This document shows, piece by piece, positions 19,171 through 27,850 of a DNA stretch of 57,259 nucleotides. The stretch lies in assembly GCA_017404505.1 (NCBI GenBank), contig JAFRCE010000021.1, forward strand, positions 1-57,259, in the 5' to 3' direction. Both the position numbers and the translations under genes were made by a program. The notes under the pieces were generated by a model that saw only the letters and a program-made list of their open reading frames with translations, did no database searches and was not told the DNA's origin. Positions within the stretch are counted from its first letter, which is position 1, and every line of letters starts with the position of its first letter. This DNA is from Solobacterium sp. GTDB lineage: Bacteria > Bacillota_I > Bacilli_A > Erysipelotrichales > Erysipelotrichaceae.

Positions 19171-21279
19171 ATGGCTAACAGACTCCCTGAAAAACTGACA
19201 TCAATGCGCAAACAGCTGGGCCTGTCCCAAGGCGATGTTGCCGCAAAAATGAATATACCCGTGACCGAATACATGCACTGGGAAAACGGAACGTCCATTC
19301 CCAGCATTCACACGCTAAAACGGCTGGCTGACGTATTCGGCATCCATGTCGTCATGCTGGTGGACAATACGGTGGAAGTCGTACTGCCGCCGGTCTCCAC
19401 GGAAAGCGTGGAAATTCCGTTCATTACACCGCCGTCGGAAGAGACGAAGACGGTGAACGTCAATACCCTTTCCGATCTTGGCAGCACCAAGGTCATGGAT
19501 ACGATGGGCTTTGAATCCACGGTTGCCAATCAGATCGTCGAAGATGACGCGCCGATGGAAAAAACCCAGTCGCGACCGGTGATCCGGCCGGCCAAACCGA
19601 CGAAGGAACAGAAGAAAAAGACGACAGCGATCATCGTCGCTGTGGCTGCCGGGGCTCTGGCTCTTGTGCTGGGACTGATCTTCCTTCTTCGTGGAGCGGG
19701 CGGCAGTTCCGTCGCACTGAGTGGCGTCAACCGCTTGGCTCTTGGCGACACCTATTCGCTCTATATTAAAAAGAGCGGTGAACTTCAGATGTACGGCCAG
19801 TTCAAAGACAAGAATCTGTTTGATGGAACCGTGCAGGTCAGTGCCTATGACAGTCACGCAGCCGGTCTGAAACCGGACGGCACGGTAGTGACCAACGGAG
19901 ACGATACAGAGATTTCCGACTGGAAGAATATTGTTCAGATCGCAGCCGGAAGAACCCATACGGTAGCTCTGAACGATGACGGCGAGGTACTCTGCACCGG
20001 TAGTGACACTGGCTGTCAGGTCAGCGGCTGGGCGAATATCAATTCTCTGTATGCCGGCAACGCGGTCACGATCGGTCTGAGCACGGACGGCACCGTTCAT
20101 GCCTCCGGCGCGGACGCGGTCAACGGCATTGGCGGTATCAAGAGTGTGGCAATCGGTGATTCACAGATCCTGCTGATCAGCACCAGCGGCACGGTCAAAT
20201 CCTACAGTCTGACAGACGCGGCCGCAGCGGACGTCTCGTCCTGGACGGATATTGACGAAGCAGCTGTCGGTTCGAACTTCGTGGCCGGCATGACCAGCAA
20301 AGGCAAGGTTCTGATCGTCACGGAAGACGAGGAAATGAAAAAGGCAGTCGAGCAGTGGAGCGACATCCGCTATATCGCCGCCCACGGCACGACACTGATC
20401 GCGGTAGACCGCTCCGGCAATATGTTCGGTGTCGGTGACAACAGCCACGGACAGTATGTCAACAGTTCATCCGGCAAGGACAAGGACGATACCGAAAAGA
20501 AACAGCTGGATATGGTCAAGGATATCAATTTCTCGGAAACGACCGCCAATATCCAGATCAAGTGGAAGGCGGTAACGAACGCCGACTACTACGAAGTGAA
20601 ATTCGAACCGGCACTCACGACGGAAATCCCGCAGACCTCTTCGACCAGCGTTTCCATTCCGGCATCCGAACTGAATGACGGGGATACCTACCAGGTAACG
20701 ATTACCGCGCATTCCAACAAGACCGACAAATACGAAACAAGCGAACCGGCAACGGTCAGCTATACATTCAAATCTCGCACGATCACGCTGGACACACCGT
20801 CCAACGTAAGAGCGGAAAGCACGGCGGAAAACTGGATCGTCAGATGGGATCCGGTAGAAAACGCCAGCTATTATATGATTTCCCTGAACGGCGGCGAAGA
20901 ATACCGTACGGAACAGAATGCCTTCTTCTATGAAAGAACCGGCTTCAACGATCAGAGTATTCACACCGTTTCGATCAAAGCCTGCTCGGAATCCTCCAGT
21001 TATTCGGAGAGTGTGCCGGCCCAGGTGGAACTGATGTATGAGCTGCCGGCCTTCAGCGTGACCCTGAATTTCACAAGCAATGACGGCGCTTCTTTTGAAA
21101 CACGGGTCATTGTCGTCAAGCAGGGTATCCACACGATCCAGGAAATGGCGACAGCCGATCTGATCCCGGCCGGCTATACTTTGGCGAATCCGGACAGAAC
21201 AGTTGAGATCAACAGTGACTACAGTGTTGAAGTAGTCCTGCAGAGCAGCGGCTCAGGCGAGCCGGAAGGCGGAGAATAA
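19171..21279 (+). CDS. Membrane-anchored XRE protein with RCC1-like and FN3-like extracellular domains
   Basis: This 702-residue protein has an unusual domain order. Residues of about 6-65 form an XRE/Cro helix-turn-helix (LGLSQGDVAAKMNIP, then WENGTSIPSIHTLKRLADVF). A polar linker leads to one membrane helix at about 151-173 (preceded by KKK). Residues of about 185-435 contain repeated short beta units with RCC1-type phrases (AAGRTHTVALNDDGEVLCTG, GDNSHGQY). Two fibronectin-III-like domains follow (about 445-530 and 540-625), then a small beta domain. The topology predicts a cytoplasmic DNA-binding head and a large outside sensor or adhesive part. It sits one base before a GYF_2 gene. The signal and DNA target are unknown. 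Confidence 0.8.
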   Translation: MANRLPEKLTSMRKQLGLSQGDVAAKMNIPVTEYMHWENGTSIPSIHTLKRLADVFGIHVVMLVDNTVEVVLPPVSTESVEIPFITPPSEETKTVNVNTLSDLGSTKVMDTMGFESTVANQIVEDDAPMEKTQSRPVIRPAKPTKEQKKKTTAIIVAVAAGALALVLGLIFLLRGAGGSSVALSGVNRLALGDTYSLYIKKSGELQMYGQFKDKNLFDGTVQVSAYDSHAAGLKPDGTVVTNGDDTEISDWKNIVQIAAGRTHTVALNDDGEVLCTGSDTGCQVSGWANINSLYAGNAVTIGLSTDGTVHASGADAVNGIGGIKSVAIGDSQILLISTSGTVKSYSLTDAAAADVSSWTDIDEAAVGSNFVAGMTSKGKVLIVTEDEEMKKAVEQWSDIRYIAAHGTTLIAVDRSGNMFGVGDNSHGQYVNSSSGKDKDDTEKKQLDMVKDINFSETTANIQIKWKAVTNADYYEVKFEPALTTEIPQTSSTSVSIPASELNDGDTYQVTITAHSNKTDKYETSEPATVSYTFKSRTITLDTPSNVRAESTAENWIVRWDPVENASYYMISLNGGEEYRTEQNAFFYERTGFNDQSIHTVSIKACSESSSYSESVPAQVELMYELPAFSVTLNFTSNDGASFETRVIVVKQGIHTIQEMATADLIPAGYTLANPDRTVEINSDYSVEVVLQSSGSGEPEGGE

Positions 21280-21280
21280 G

Positions 21281-21472
21281 ATGGAAAAAGTCTGGTATTA
21301 TATGAAACCTGACAGAAAGAAATACGGTCCTTACACGGATGCCGAGATCATTTCCCTGATCCGGCACGGTATTCTGGAAGAGAGGGACTATATCTGGATG
21401 TCATATCTCGACGCCTGGCTGAATGTCGGAAAGTCCATCTATTCCGTATACCTGCCGCCCAAAGAAGCATAA
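21281..21472 (+). CDS. GYF_2-domain microprotein
   Basis: This 63-residue protein is essentially one GYF_2 (DUF4339-like) domain: VWYYMKPDRKKYGPYTDAE, then LIRHGIL and a Trp-containing end (YIWMSYLDAWLNV). GYF_2 domains usually mediate protein contacts and are often attached to membrane proteins; here the domain is free-standing. It starts one base after the stop of the XRE-RCC1 gene, so the two are translated together and may act as a complex. A strong terminator follows. Confidence 0.8.
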   Translation: MEKVWYYMKPDRKKYGPYTDAEIISLIRHGILEERDYIWMSYLDAWLNVGKSIYSVYLPPKEA

Positions 21473-21477
21473 CAGTG

Positions 21478-21518
21478 AAAACACAGACCCTGATATCATC
21501 AGACGTCTGTGTTTTTTT
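21478..21518 (+). terminator. Terminator after the GYF_2 gene
   Basis: AAAACACAGAC pairs with GTCTGTGTTTT around a short loop, with a run of T following. Confidence 0.88.
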
Positions 21519-21592
21519 AATGTCATTTTAATACTGTAAACGGTCTCTTTAATCCCTTTTTAACGGCGGCGCAGGCAGAATAAAAGCAAGGA

Positions 21593-21604
21593 AGGAGCGC
21601 TCCT
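21593..21604 (+). promoter_or_regulatory. Palindrome containing the ktrB Shine-Dalgarno
   Basis: AGGAGCGCTCCT is a perfect 12-base palindrome that includes the AGGAG ribosome site and touches the ATG. It could hide the site in a small hairpin or bind a dimeric protein on DNA. Chance cannot be excluded. Confidence 0.35.
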
Positions 21605-22945
21605 ATGACAAAAATGCGCATCAAGCTGCAGGATATCATGAACTCGTTCCGTACCATTCTGCTGGGCTTTTTCGCCCTGATTCTGATTGGCGCGGGCCTT
21701 TTGTGTCTTCCCGCCGCCAGTGCCAATCATCAGAGTGTGCCGTTTCTTAACGCGCTGTTCACTTCGACGTCGGCCGCCTGTGTGACCGGCCTGGTCGTAT
21801 ATGACACGGCGACGCAGTGGTCGCTGTTTGGCAAAACAGTCATTCTGGTCCTGATTCAGATCGGCGGCCTGGGTGTCGTTACGGCGTTTATCGCCACGAT
21901 GCTGCTGACCGGCAAAAGAATCGGACTGCTGCAGAGAATCGCCATGCAGGATGCCGTTTCGGCACCGCAGCTGGGCGGCATTGTCCGCTTTACTGCTTTC
22001 TTTCTGAAGGCGACCGTTGCCTTTGAGGCGACCGGTGCATTACTGCTGCTGCCGGTGTTCGTGAAAGACTTCGGCTTCCTCAAAGGACTTGGCTATGCGG
22101 TTTTTCACTCCATCTCGGCTTTCTGCAATGCCGGTTTTGACCTGATGGGTGTCAGAGGTCCGTTTTCTTCACTGACCAGCTACGCTTCCCATCCGTGGGT
22201 CAATTTCGTGATCTGCGCCCTGATCATCGTCGGCGGTGCCGGTTTTCTGACCTGGGGCGACCTGCTGGCCAACAAGTTCCGTTATAAAAGCCTGCGTCTG
22301 CAGACCAAGCTGATTCTGGTATCGACAGCGATCCTGCTGGCTGTTCCGTTCGTTTATTTCTTCTTTCTGGAATTTACCAACACACCGCTGAAGGACAGGA
22401 TCCTGATATCCTGGTTCCAGACCGTCACGCCGCGTACCGCCGGCTTCAATACCGCGGACTACAGTTCGATGCACGAAGCGAGTCTGCTGCTGACGATCAT
22501 GTTAATGATGATCGGCGGCGCGCCTGGCTCCACCGCGGGCGGTATGAAACTGACGACCGTCGCGGTCATTGTCCTTTCGGCAAGAACCTATATGAAAGGC
22601 CGTGAGAATACCAACTTCGCCAGACGCCGAATTGAAACAGACGCAATCCACAATGCCTATACATTGTTCGTTCTCTATCTGGTACTGCTGCTGTGCGGTA
22701 CGTTCATTCTGTCTTTCGCGGAGGATCTGCCGGTGCTGCCGGTCATGTTCGAATGTGCCTCCGCACTTGGCACCGTCGGTCTGACGACCGGTATTACCCC
22801 GGGCCTGTCCGCTCTGAGCAGAGTCGTCCTGATCTGCTTCATGTACATCGGCCGGGTCGGCGGTCTGACCCTGACGTATGCCATGGTATCCCTGACCAAG
22901 AAAGAAACAAGTAAAATGCCGGTTGAAAAACTGACCGTCGGATAA
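21605..22945 (+). CDS. ktrB: Ktr/Trk potassium uptake membrane subunit
   Basis: This 446-residue integral membrane protein belongs to the TrkH/KtrB superfamily that conducts K+ (with Na+ in many Ktr systems). Four pore repeats are expected; filter-like segments such as SAACVTGL near residue 57, AFCNAGFDL, PRTAGFN and ALGTVGLTTGI are visible. The GGAPGSTAGGMK block is typical of the gating loop. The length matches KtrB. The cytoplasmic partner KtrA follows directly, and a KdpDE-like two-component pair is encoded in the same run of genes. Confidence 0.93.
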   Translation: MTKMRIKLQDIMNSFRTILLGFFALILIGAGLLCLPAASANHQSVPFLNALFTSTSAACVTGLVVYDTATQWSLFGKTVILVLIQIGGLGVVTAFIATMLLTGKRIGLLQRIAMQDAVSAPQLGGIVRFTAFFLKATVAFEATGALLLLPVFVKDFGFLKGLGYAVFHSISAFCNAGFDLMGVRGPFSSLTSYASHPWVNFVICALIIVGGAGFLTWGDLLANKFRYKSLRLQTKLILVSTAILLAVPFVYFFFLEFTNTPLKDRILISWFQTVTPRTAGFNTADYSSMHEASLLLTIMLMMIGGAPGSTAGGMKLTTVAVIVLSARTYMKGRENTNFARRRIETDAIHNAYTLFVLYLVLLLCGTFILSFAEDLPVLPVMFECASALGTVGLTTGITPGLSALSRVVLICFMYIGRVGGLTLTYAMVSLTKKETSKMPVEKLTVG

Positions 22946-22960
22946 AAAAGGAGAGTCCAA

Positions 22961-23605
22961 ATGAAAAACATACTGGTAATCGGCGCCGGAAGATTCGGCC
23001 GCTATACAACGATCAAACTGCATGACATGGGTCATCAGACAATGGTCGTTGACAAGGACGAAGAGCGGATCAATAAGATCCTGCCCTATGCCTCCAATGC
23101 CCAGATCGGTGATTCCACTGATCCGGCCTTCATGGCTTCCATCGGCGTAACCGATTATGACCTCTGTATCGTCGCCATCGGTGATGACTTCCTGGCATCT
23201 CTGGAAACGACCTTTCTGCTCGATGAGCTGGGCGCGAAAAAGATCATTGCCCGCGCCACGACCGCGTCGCAGGAAAAATTCCTTTTGCGTAACGGCGCCG
23301 CCGCTGTCGTCTTCCCGGAACGGCAGCTGGGCAGCTGGACGGCGATCCGCTACAGTTCGGACAACATTTCCAACTATATCGAACTGATGGACGGTTATTC
23401 CATCATCGAAGTCGCCGTGCCGCAGCACTGGGACGGCAAACGGGTCGGTGAACTGAACGTCCGTAAGAAATACAACATTAACATTCTCGGCATCAAACGC
23501 CAGCGCATGGATTTCAATATCAGCATCGACACGGTGCTGCATTACGGCCAAAACATGCTGGTGCTCGGCAAACACGAAGACATTCAGAAGATCTTCTATC
23601 TATAA
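22961..23605 (+). CDS. ktrA: Ktr/Trk cytoplasmic RCK regulatory subunit
   Basis: This 214-residue protein has an RCK-N Rossmann domain with the nucleotide-binding GAGRFGRY motif (GxGxxG) at the N-terminus and the acidic residue at the end of strand 2 (VVDKDEE), followed by an RCK-C (TrkA-C) domain from about residue 135. Such subunits form an octameric ring that gates KtrB in response to ATP/ADP and often c-di-AMP. AAAGGAG precedes the ATG. It is the second gene of the potassium operon. Confidence 0.93.
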   Translation: MKNILVIGAGRFGRYTTIKLHDMGHQTMVVDKDEERINKILPYASNAQIGDSTDPAFMASIGVTDYDLCIVAIGDDFLASLETTFLLDELGAKKIIARATTASQEKFLLRNGAAAVVFPERQLGSWTAIRYSSDNISNYIELMDGYSIIEVAVPQHWDGKRVGELNVRKKYNINILGIKRQRMDFNISIDTVLHYGQNMLVLGKHEDIQKIFYL

Positions 23606-23625
23606 AGAAAGGCGGTGAAGTACGC

Positions 23626-24096
23626 ATGGCTGAAAACATAATCATGATCATCGGGCTGGTCCTTTCAGCAGTGCTGCTTTACTTTGCAATAGGCAGGCTG
23701 TTTGATACAATTGACCCGCATCGGCCTGATACAACCACAGAACCGGAAGACTGTTACCAGATCGCCCTGGAGGACATTGTCTTCGTCCGGGAACTGAGCC
23801 GGTTTCTCGATCCCGGCCAGTGTCAGTTCTTTACCGGCAGTAAAGAAGAGATTATTTCCGAGCTGCACAACGAGAATGTTGACCTGGTCGTACTGCATGA
23901 AGATGCCAGGGAAGAAGAAAAAGACATGCACCATATGCGGGTGCAGTATTACGCTTCCGCCATGGCTCTGCAGGAAAGCGGCATCAATATTCAGCTTCTG
24001 AGGCACCAGGCCCGTACAATTGAGGTGTATTATAAAGACAGATTCTCGCCCATCGTTCAGAAAATGATGGAGAAGGGGGTCATCGTCAGAACCTGA
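23626..24096 (+). CDS. Unknown single-span membrane protein in the potassium operon
   Basis: This 156-residue protein has one N-terminal membrane helix (about residues 5-24), a Pro/Thr-rich linker and a C-terminal alpha/beta domain of about 110 residues. That domain contains LDPGQCQFFTGSKEEII and VDLVVLHEDAREEEKDM, which look like alternating strands and helices; I do not recognise the family. It lies between ktrA and the KdpD-like kinase with short spacers, so a link between channel and sensor is plausible. The start is supported by an AAAGGCGGTG ribosome site. Confidence 0.72.
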   Translation: MAENIIMIIGLVLSAVLLYFAIGRLFDTIDPHRPDTTTEPEDCYQIALEDIVFVRELSRFLDPGQCQFFTGSKEEIISELHNENVDLVVLHEDAREEEKDMHHMRVQYYASAMALQESGINIQLLRHQARTIEVYYKDRFSPIVQKMMEKGVIVRT

Positions 24097-24106
24097 ATCA
24101 GACCTT

Positions 24107-26059
24107 ATGAAGAAAACGGCACCGGAAAACAGAAACAACAAGCAGACCAGCATCCTGGTCTGCCTTTCTGCGTCGCCGAGCAACCAGCGGGTCATTCACG
24201 CGGCATCCAAGCTGATCAGGGAGGATGTCAATGCCATCGCCCTCTATGTCAGTGAAACGGTCGGTGAGATTCCGCCCGGTTCCAAACTGTTCGAGAACAT
24301 GCAGTATGCCAGAGGCCTCGGCTTTGAGATCCATACCGCCCAGAGCAATGACCTGGCCCTGACCATTTCCGAATATGCCAAGCGTGTCAACACGACGGAT
24401 CTGTTTCTCGGCTATACGGCCCCGGCCCACATTCTGCAGTATCGGAAAAACCTTTCCGAGCAGCTGATCAATTATCTGCCGGAAGTGGATATCCATATCG
24501 TTCCCGACAGCCGCGCCTCCTCCTATCCGCAGCTGGAGAAGAAGGGGACTTCGCCGCAGTGGAATCTGCGTGACTTTGTTTATGTGCTGATCATCATGGC
24601 CCTGGCCACAGTGATCTCCTACTGGTTCTATACTTCGCGTTTCAGCAACGCCAACATCATTACCATTTATATCCTCGGCGTACTGATCGCCTCGCTGTTG
24701 ACATCGCATCAGCTGTACGGCATTCTGGCCGCCATTCTGTATATTCTGCTGTTCAATTACCTTTTCATTGATCCCCGTTTCACTTTGCTGGTCTATGATA
24801 CCGAATATCTGGTCACCTATCTGGTATCGGTCATGGCCGCCCTGATCACCGGTTCCCTGACCAGCCGCATGAAAGACATTGCCCGCACTTCGGCGGAGAA
24901 TGCCTATCAGGCCAAAGTGCTGCTCGATACGTCCAACCAGCTGGAGAGGGCAACCGGCACTGACGAGATCATCCGGATTACCTGCATGCAGCTGGTGCAT
25001 CTGCTCAACCGCACGATTCTTTTCTACCGCGGTACCAATGCAGACAAGGCGGAAGACATCTACGCGGCGGAAGGAAAGGAAATCGATCAGAACCTGCTGA
25101 ACAGTGAAAAGGAAGCCGTGCGGTGGACGCTGGAAAACCGCCATCATGCCGGTGCCTTCACGTCCCATTACGGCAACTTCCAGCACCGTTATCTCAGCAT
25201 TCATACCGGTGAGAATCAGTACGGCGTCATCGGTATCGATATGAAAAAAGGACCGTTCACCGAATTTGAGAACACGATTCTGCTGTCGATCCTGCATGAA
25301 TTCACCATGGCACTGGACAACAGCCGCATGGTTCAGGAAAGAAGAGCGGCGGAAATCGCCGCGGAAAACGAACGTCTGCGGGCCGGCCTGCTGCGTTCCC
25401 TTTCCCATGATCTGCGCACGCCGCTGACATCCATATACGGCAACGCCTCCAATCTGGCGGAGAACGAAACGGGACTGAGCGAAGAAGACCGGGCGAAGAT
25501 CTATGCCGATCTGATGGATGATTCGGAATGGCTGCGGGAACAGATGGAAAACATTCTTGTCATGACCCGGCTGGAAAACAGTCATTATCTGAATCTGACC
25601 GTTGAAAACGTCGATGACGTCATCGCCGAAAGCGTGCGGCTGATCCGCTCCAAGGAACATCCGATCGAGTGCGTCAATGACGACGAACCGTGCTTCGCCG
25701 AAATGGATACCAAGATGATCCTGCAGGTGCTGATCAATCTGCTTTCCAATGCCGTCAAATACACACCGGCCGGCACGAAGATCATCCTGCGGCGTGTCAA
25801 AGAAGGCGATAAGATCTGGATCAGTGTCGAAGATTTCGGCAAGGGCATTGCCGATAAAGACAAGGAACACATTTTCGAACTGTTCTATACCGGCGCGCAT
25901 CCGCTGGCTGACAGCTACCGCAGTATGGGCCTCGGCCTCAACCTGTGCCAGCTGATCATCACCGCCCATGGCAATACCATTGAAGTACTGGACAACAAAC
26001 CGCAGGGAGCCATCTTCCGCTTCTCGCTGAACGCAAAGGAGGTCAATATCTATGAGTGA
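24107..26059 (+). CDS. KdpD-like sensor histidine kinase lacking the KdpD N-terminal domain
   Basis: This 650-residue kinase has a universal-stress-protein-like domain (about residues 15-140), four closely spaced membrane helices of the DUF4118 type (about 150-260), a GAF-like region (about 270-400), a HisKA segment with phospho-acceptor His434 (LSHDLRTPL) and a HATPase domain with N- and G-boxes (NLLSNAVKY, DFGKGI, GLGLNLC). The large KdpD P-loop domain that normally precedes the USP domain is absent. KdpD kinases sense low K+ or osmotic stress. It overlaps the response-regulator gene by 8 bases. No good ribosome site precedes ATG 24107, so coupling to the upstream gene is likely. Confidence 0.9.
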   Translation: MKKTAPENRNNKQTSILVCLSASPSNQRVIHAASKLIREDVNAIALYVSETVGEIPPGSKLFENMQYARGLGFEIHTAQSNDLALTISEYAKRVNTTDLFLGYTAPAHILQYRKNLSEQLINYLPEVDIHIVPDSRASSYPQLEKKGTSPQWNLRDFVYVLIIMALATVISYWFYTSRFSNANIITIYILGVLIASLLTSHQLYGILAAILYILLFNYLFIDPRFTLLVYDTEYLVTYLVSVMAALITGSLTSRMKDIARTSAENAYQAKVLLDTSNQLERATGTDEIIRITCMQLVHLLNRTILFYRGTNADKAEDIYAAEGKEIDQNLLNSEKEAVRWTLENRHHAGAFTSHYGNFQHRYLSIHTGENQYGVIGIDMKKGPFTEFENTILLSILHEFTMALDNSRMVQERRAAEIAAENERLRAGLLRSLSHDLRTPLTSIYGNASNLAENETGLSEEDRAKIYADLMDDSEWLREQMENILVMTRLENSHYLNLTVENVDDVIAESVRLIRSKEHPIECVNDDEPCFAEMDTKMILQVLINLLSNAVKYTPAGTKIILRRVKEGDKIWISVEDFGKGIADKDKEHIFELFYTGAHPLADSYRSMGLGLNLCQLIITAHGNTIEVLDNKPQGAIFRFSLNAKEVNIYE

Positions 26060-26759
26060 TTTCAAGATCCTGGTCGTAGAAGATGACCGTTCGGTCATGA
26101 ACCTGATCACGACCACTCTGAAGATTCATGAATATTCCTATATCACCGCATCGGGCGGCAATGAAGCGATCTCGCTGTGCGCCTCCCATCAGCCGGATAT
26201 GATCCTGCTGGATCTCGGACTGCCTGATATTGACGGCATCGAAGTCATCAAGGCTGTCCGTTCCTGGTCTTCGGCGATGATCATTATCATCAGCGCGAGA
26301 GGCGAGGACAGTGACAAGATCATGGCCCTCGACAGCGGCGCTGACGACTATCTGACCAAGCCGTTCTCAATTGAAGAACTGCTGGCCCGGATCCGGGCCG
26401 CCCAGCGGCGTATGACCTATATCGCCAGCAAAGCGGACGAAAAAGCCGTTTTCCATAACGGTCCGCTGACCATCGACTATGCCTCCAATGTCGTTTCCCT
26501 TTACGGAGAGGAGATCCGACTGACAGCCATGGAATATAAACTGCTGAACCTGCTGGCCCGCAATGTCGGCAAAGTCCTGACCCATTCCTATATCATTGAC
26601 CACATCTGGGGCAACGGCATGGAGTCGGATATCGTCACGCTGCGCGTCTATATGACAGCGCTGCGGCGCAAATTAAAAAAAGATCCGGACGACGAAGATC
26701 TCATCCGGACCCATATCGGTATCGGTTATCAGATGATCCGTAAAGACACAGCCCTCTGA
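26052..26759 (+). CDS. KdpE-like OmpR-family response regulator
   Basis: This 235-residue regulator has a receiver domain with phospho-acceptor Asp54 (ILLDLGLPDIDG), acidic pair Glu10-Asp11-Asp12 and Lys in TKPFS, then an OmpR-type winged helix (MEYKLLNLLARNVGKVLTH, YMTALRRKLKKD). It is the cognate partner of the overlapping KdpD-like kinase. Since no kdpFABC genes are near, its target is probably the ktr operon in which it resides. The gene ends 4 bases before a convergent gene, without a visible terminator between. Confidence 0.92.
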   Translation: MSDFKILVVEDDRSVMNLITTTLKIHEYSYITASGGNEAISLCASHQPDMILLDLGLPDIDGIEVIKAVRSWSSAMIIIISARGEDSDKIMALDSGADDYLTKPFSIEELLARIRAAQRRMTYIASKADEKAVFHNGPLTIDYASNVVSLYGEEIRLTAMEYKLLNLLARNVGKVLTHSYIIDHIWGNGMESDIVTLRVYMTALRRKLKKDPDDEDLIRTHIGIGYQMIRKDTAL

Positions 26760-26763
26760 GAAA

Positions 26764-27789
26764 TCAGTGGGCTATATTTCTGTAAAGCAGTTCAAACAGC
26801 AGGAACTCGGTAACGAAAAGACCGATGAAGTAGGGAGCGTAGTAATACTTGACCAGGGCTGCGTATTCACGGATCATGGCGCTTGGCCAGTAATAGAAGG
26901 CGGTATGAGCACCGATGCCGGTGGCTTCGAAGTCAATGCGGCGGGAATAGATCATCGCTCTTAAAACATGATAGCCGGAGGTGACGATGGCGGTATAATG
27001 ATTGCCTTTGCGGCTGTTGATGATTTCCTTGCAGTTGACGAGGTTTTCCATCGTGTCAGTGGAACGGTCTTCTTTCAGAATGTCCTTTTCGTCGATTCCC
27101 TGAGAAAGCAGATAGCGCTTCATCGCTTCGGCCTCTGAGACCTTTTCGTCGGGGCCCTGGCCGCCGGAGCAGAGGATCTTGCAGTCGGAGAGGGAACGCT
27201 CATATACCTTGATGCCTTTGTCCAGCCGGTCGGAAAGCAGCTTGGAGACGGTCTCGCCATTGATCAGGCCGGCACCCAGGACGATGACATAATTGAAATC
27301 GGAACGGCGCGGGATCAGCTTGATGGTCCAGGTATAAAACAGGAAGGCCAGAAAGACCATGGAAGCATAGAACACCGCGTATCCCAGCATGATCAGGATC
27401 ACATGCAGCAGGGTGCTGTCCGAGCCGGTCATCCGGATGCCCCACAGCAGAACCATCTCGCCGCCCAGTATGAAAATCCCGAACAGCAGAGACAGCAGAT
27501 TGGCCAGACTTTTCCCTTCCCGCACGATCATGACAAAACCGTTGATGATGAGCAGGATCGGCACGATGACAACCAGAAAGACGACCAGCAGGGAATAGAT
27601 CAGGGCGACAAAGGAGCCATACTGGGTCGGGGCATAATAAATGAGAATATAGAAACTGAGCAGCAGTAAGAACAGCAGAAGATAGAGTCCGTTGCGGAAT
27701 CTTCTGATGTCACGGATCATGGAAATGACAAACACCAGGCCGCTCAGAGCCATAATGATGAAATATATTCTTTCAAAAGCAGCACTCAT
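26764..27789 (-). CDS. YdcF/DUF218-family membrane protein
   Basis: This 341-residue protein has five to six membrane helices in its N-terminal 170 residues and a C-terminal DUF218 (YdcF/SanA-like) domain. Family marks are VIVLGAGLINGETVSKLLSDRLDKG, CSGGQGPDE, then STDTMEN and IVTSGYHVLRA. The biochemical role of DUF218 proteins is unsettled; SanA and ElyC members affect envelope integrity. It is convergent with the KdpE-like gene and lies downstream of the repeat-protein gene, from which it is separated by a terminator. Confidence 0.88.
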   Translation of the reverse strand: MSAAFERIYFIIMALSGLVFVISMIRDIRRFRNGLYLLLFLLLLSFYILIYYAPTQYGSFVALIYSLLVVFLVVIVPILLIINGFVMIVREGKSLANLLSLLFGIFILGGEMVLLWGIRMTGSDSTLLHVILIMLGYAVFYASMVFLAFLFYTWTIKLIPRRSDFNYVIVLGAGLINGETVSKLLSDRLDKGIKVYERSLSDCKILCSGGQGPDEKVSEAEAMKRYLLSQGIDEKDILKEDRSTDTMENLVNCKEIINSRKGNHYTAIVTSGYHVLRAMIYSRRIDFEATGIGAHTAFYYWPSAMIREYAALVKYYYAPYFIGLFVTEFLLFELLYRNIAH

Positions 27790-27810
27790 ATCACTATTTT
27801 AACAAAGATA

Positions 27811-27840
27811 AAAAAAGAAACAGCACCGATGTGCCGTTTC
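27811..27840 (-). terminator. Terminator of the repeat-protein gene (minus strand)
   Basis: Read on the minus strand, GAAACGGCAC pairs with GTGCTGTTTC around ATCG, followed by TTTTTT. Confidence 0.8.
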
Positions 27841-27850
27841 TCATTTTTTG

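Noticed and set aside
21473..21604. c-di-AMP or K+ riboswitch upstream of ktrB
   Set aside because: The gap is about 130 bases, and the first part is a terminator of the previous gene; none of the conserved blocks of the ydaO or similar aptamers is seen.
24098..26116. 672-codon open frame on the minus strand
   Set aside because: It lies exactly antisense to the KdpD-like kinase, whose motifs are complete. The minus-strand product has no recognisable domain and is rich in unusual residues, so it is a shadow of codon structure.
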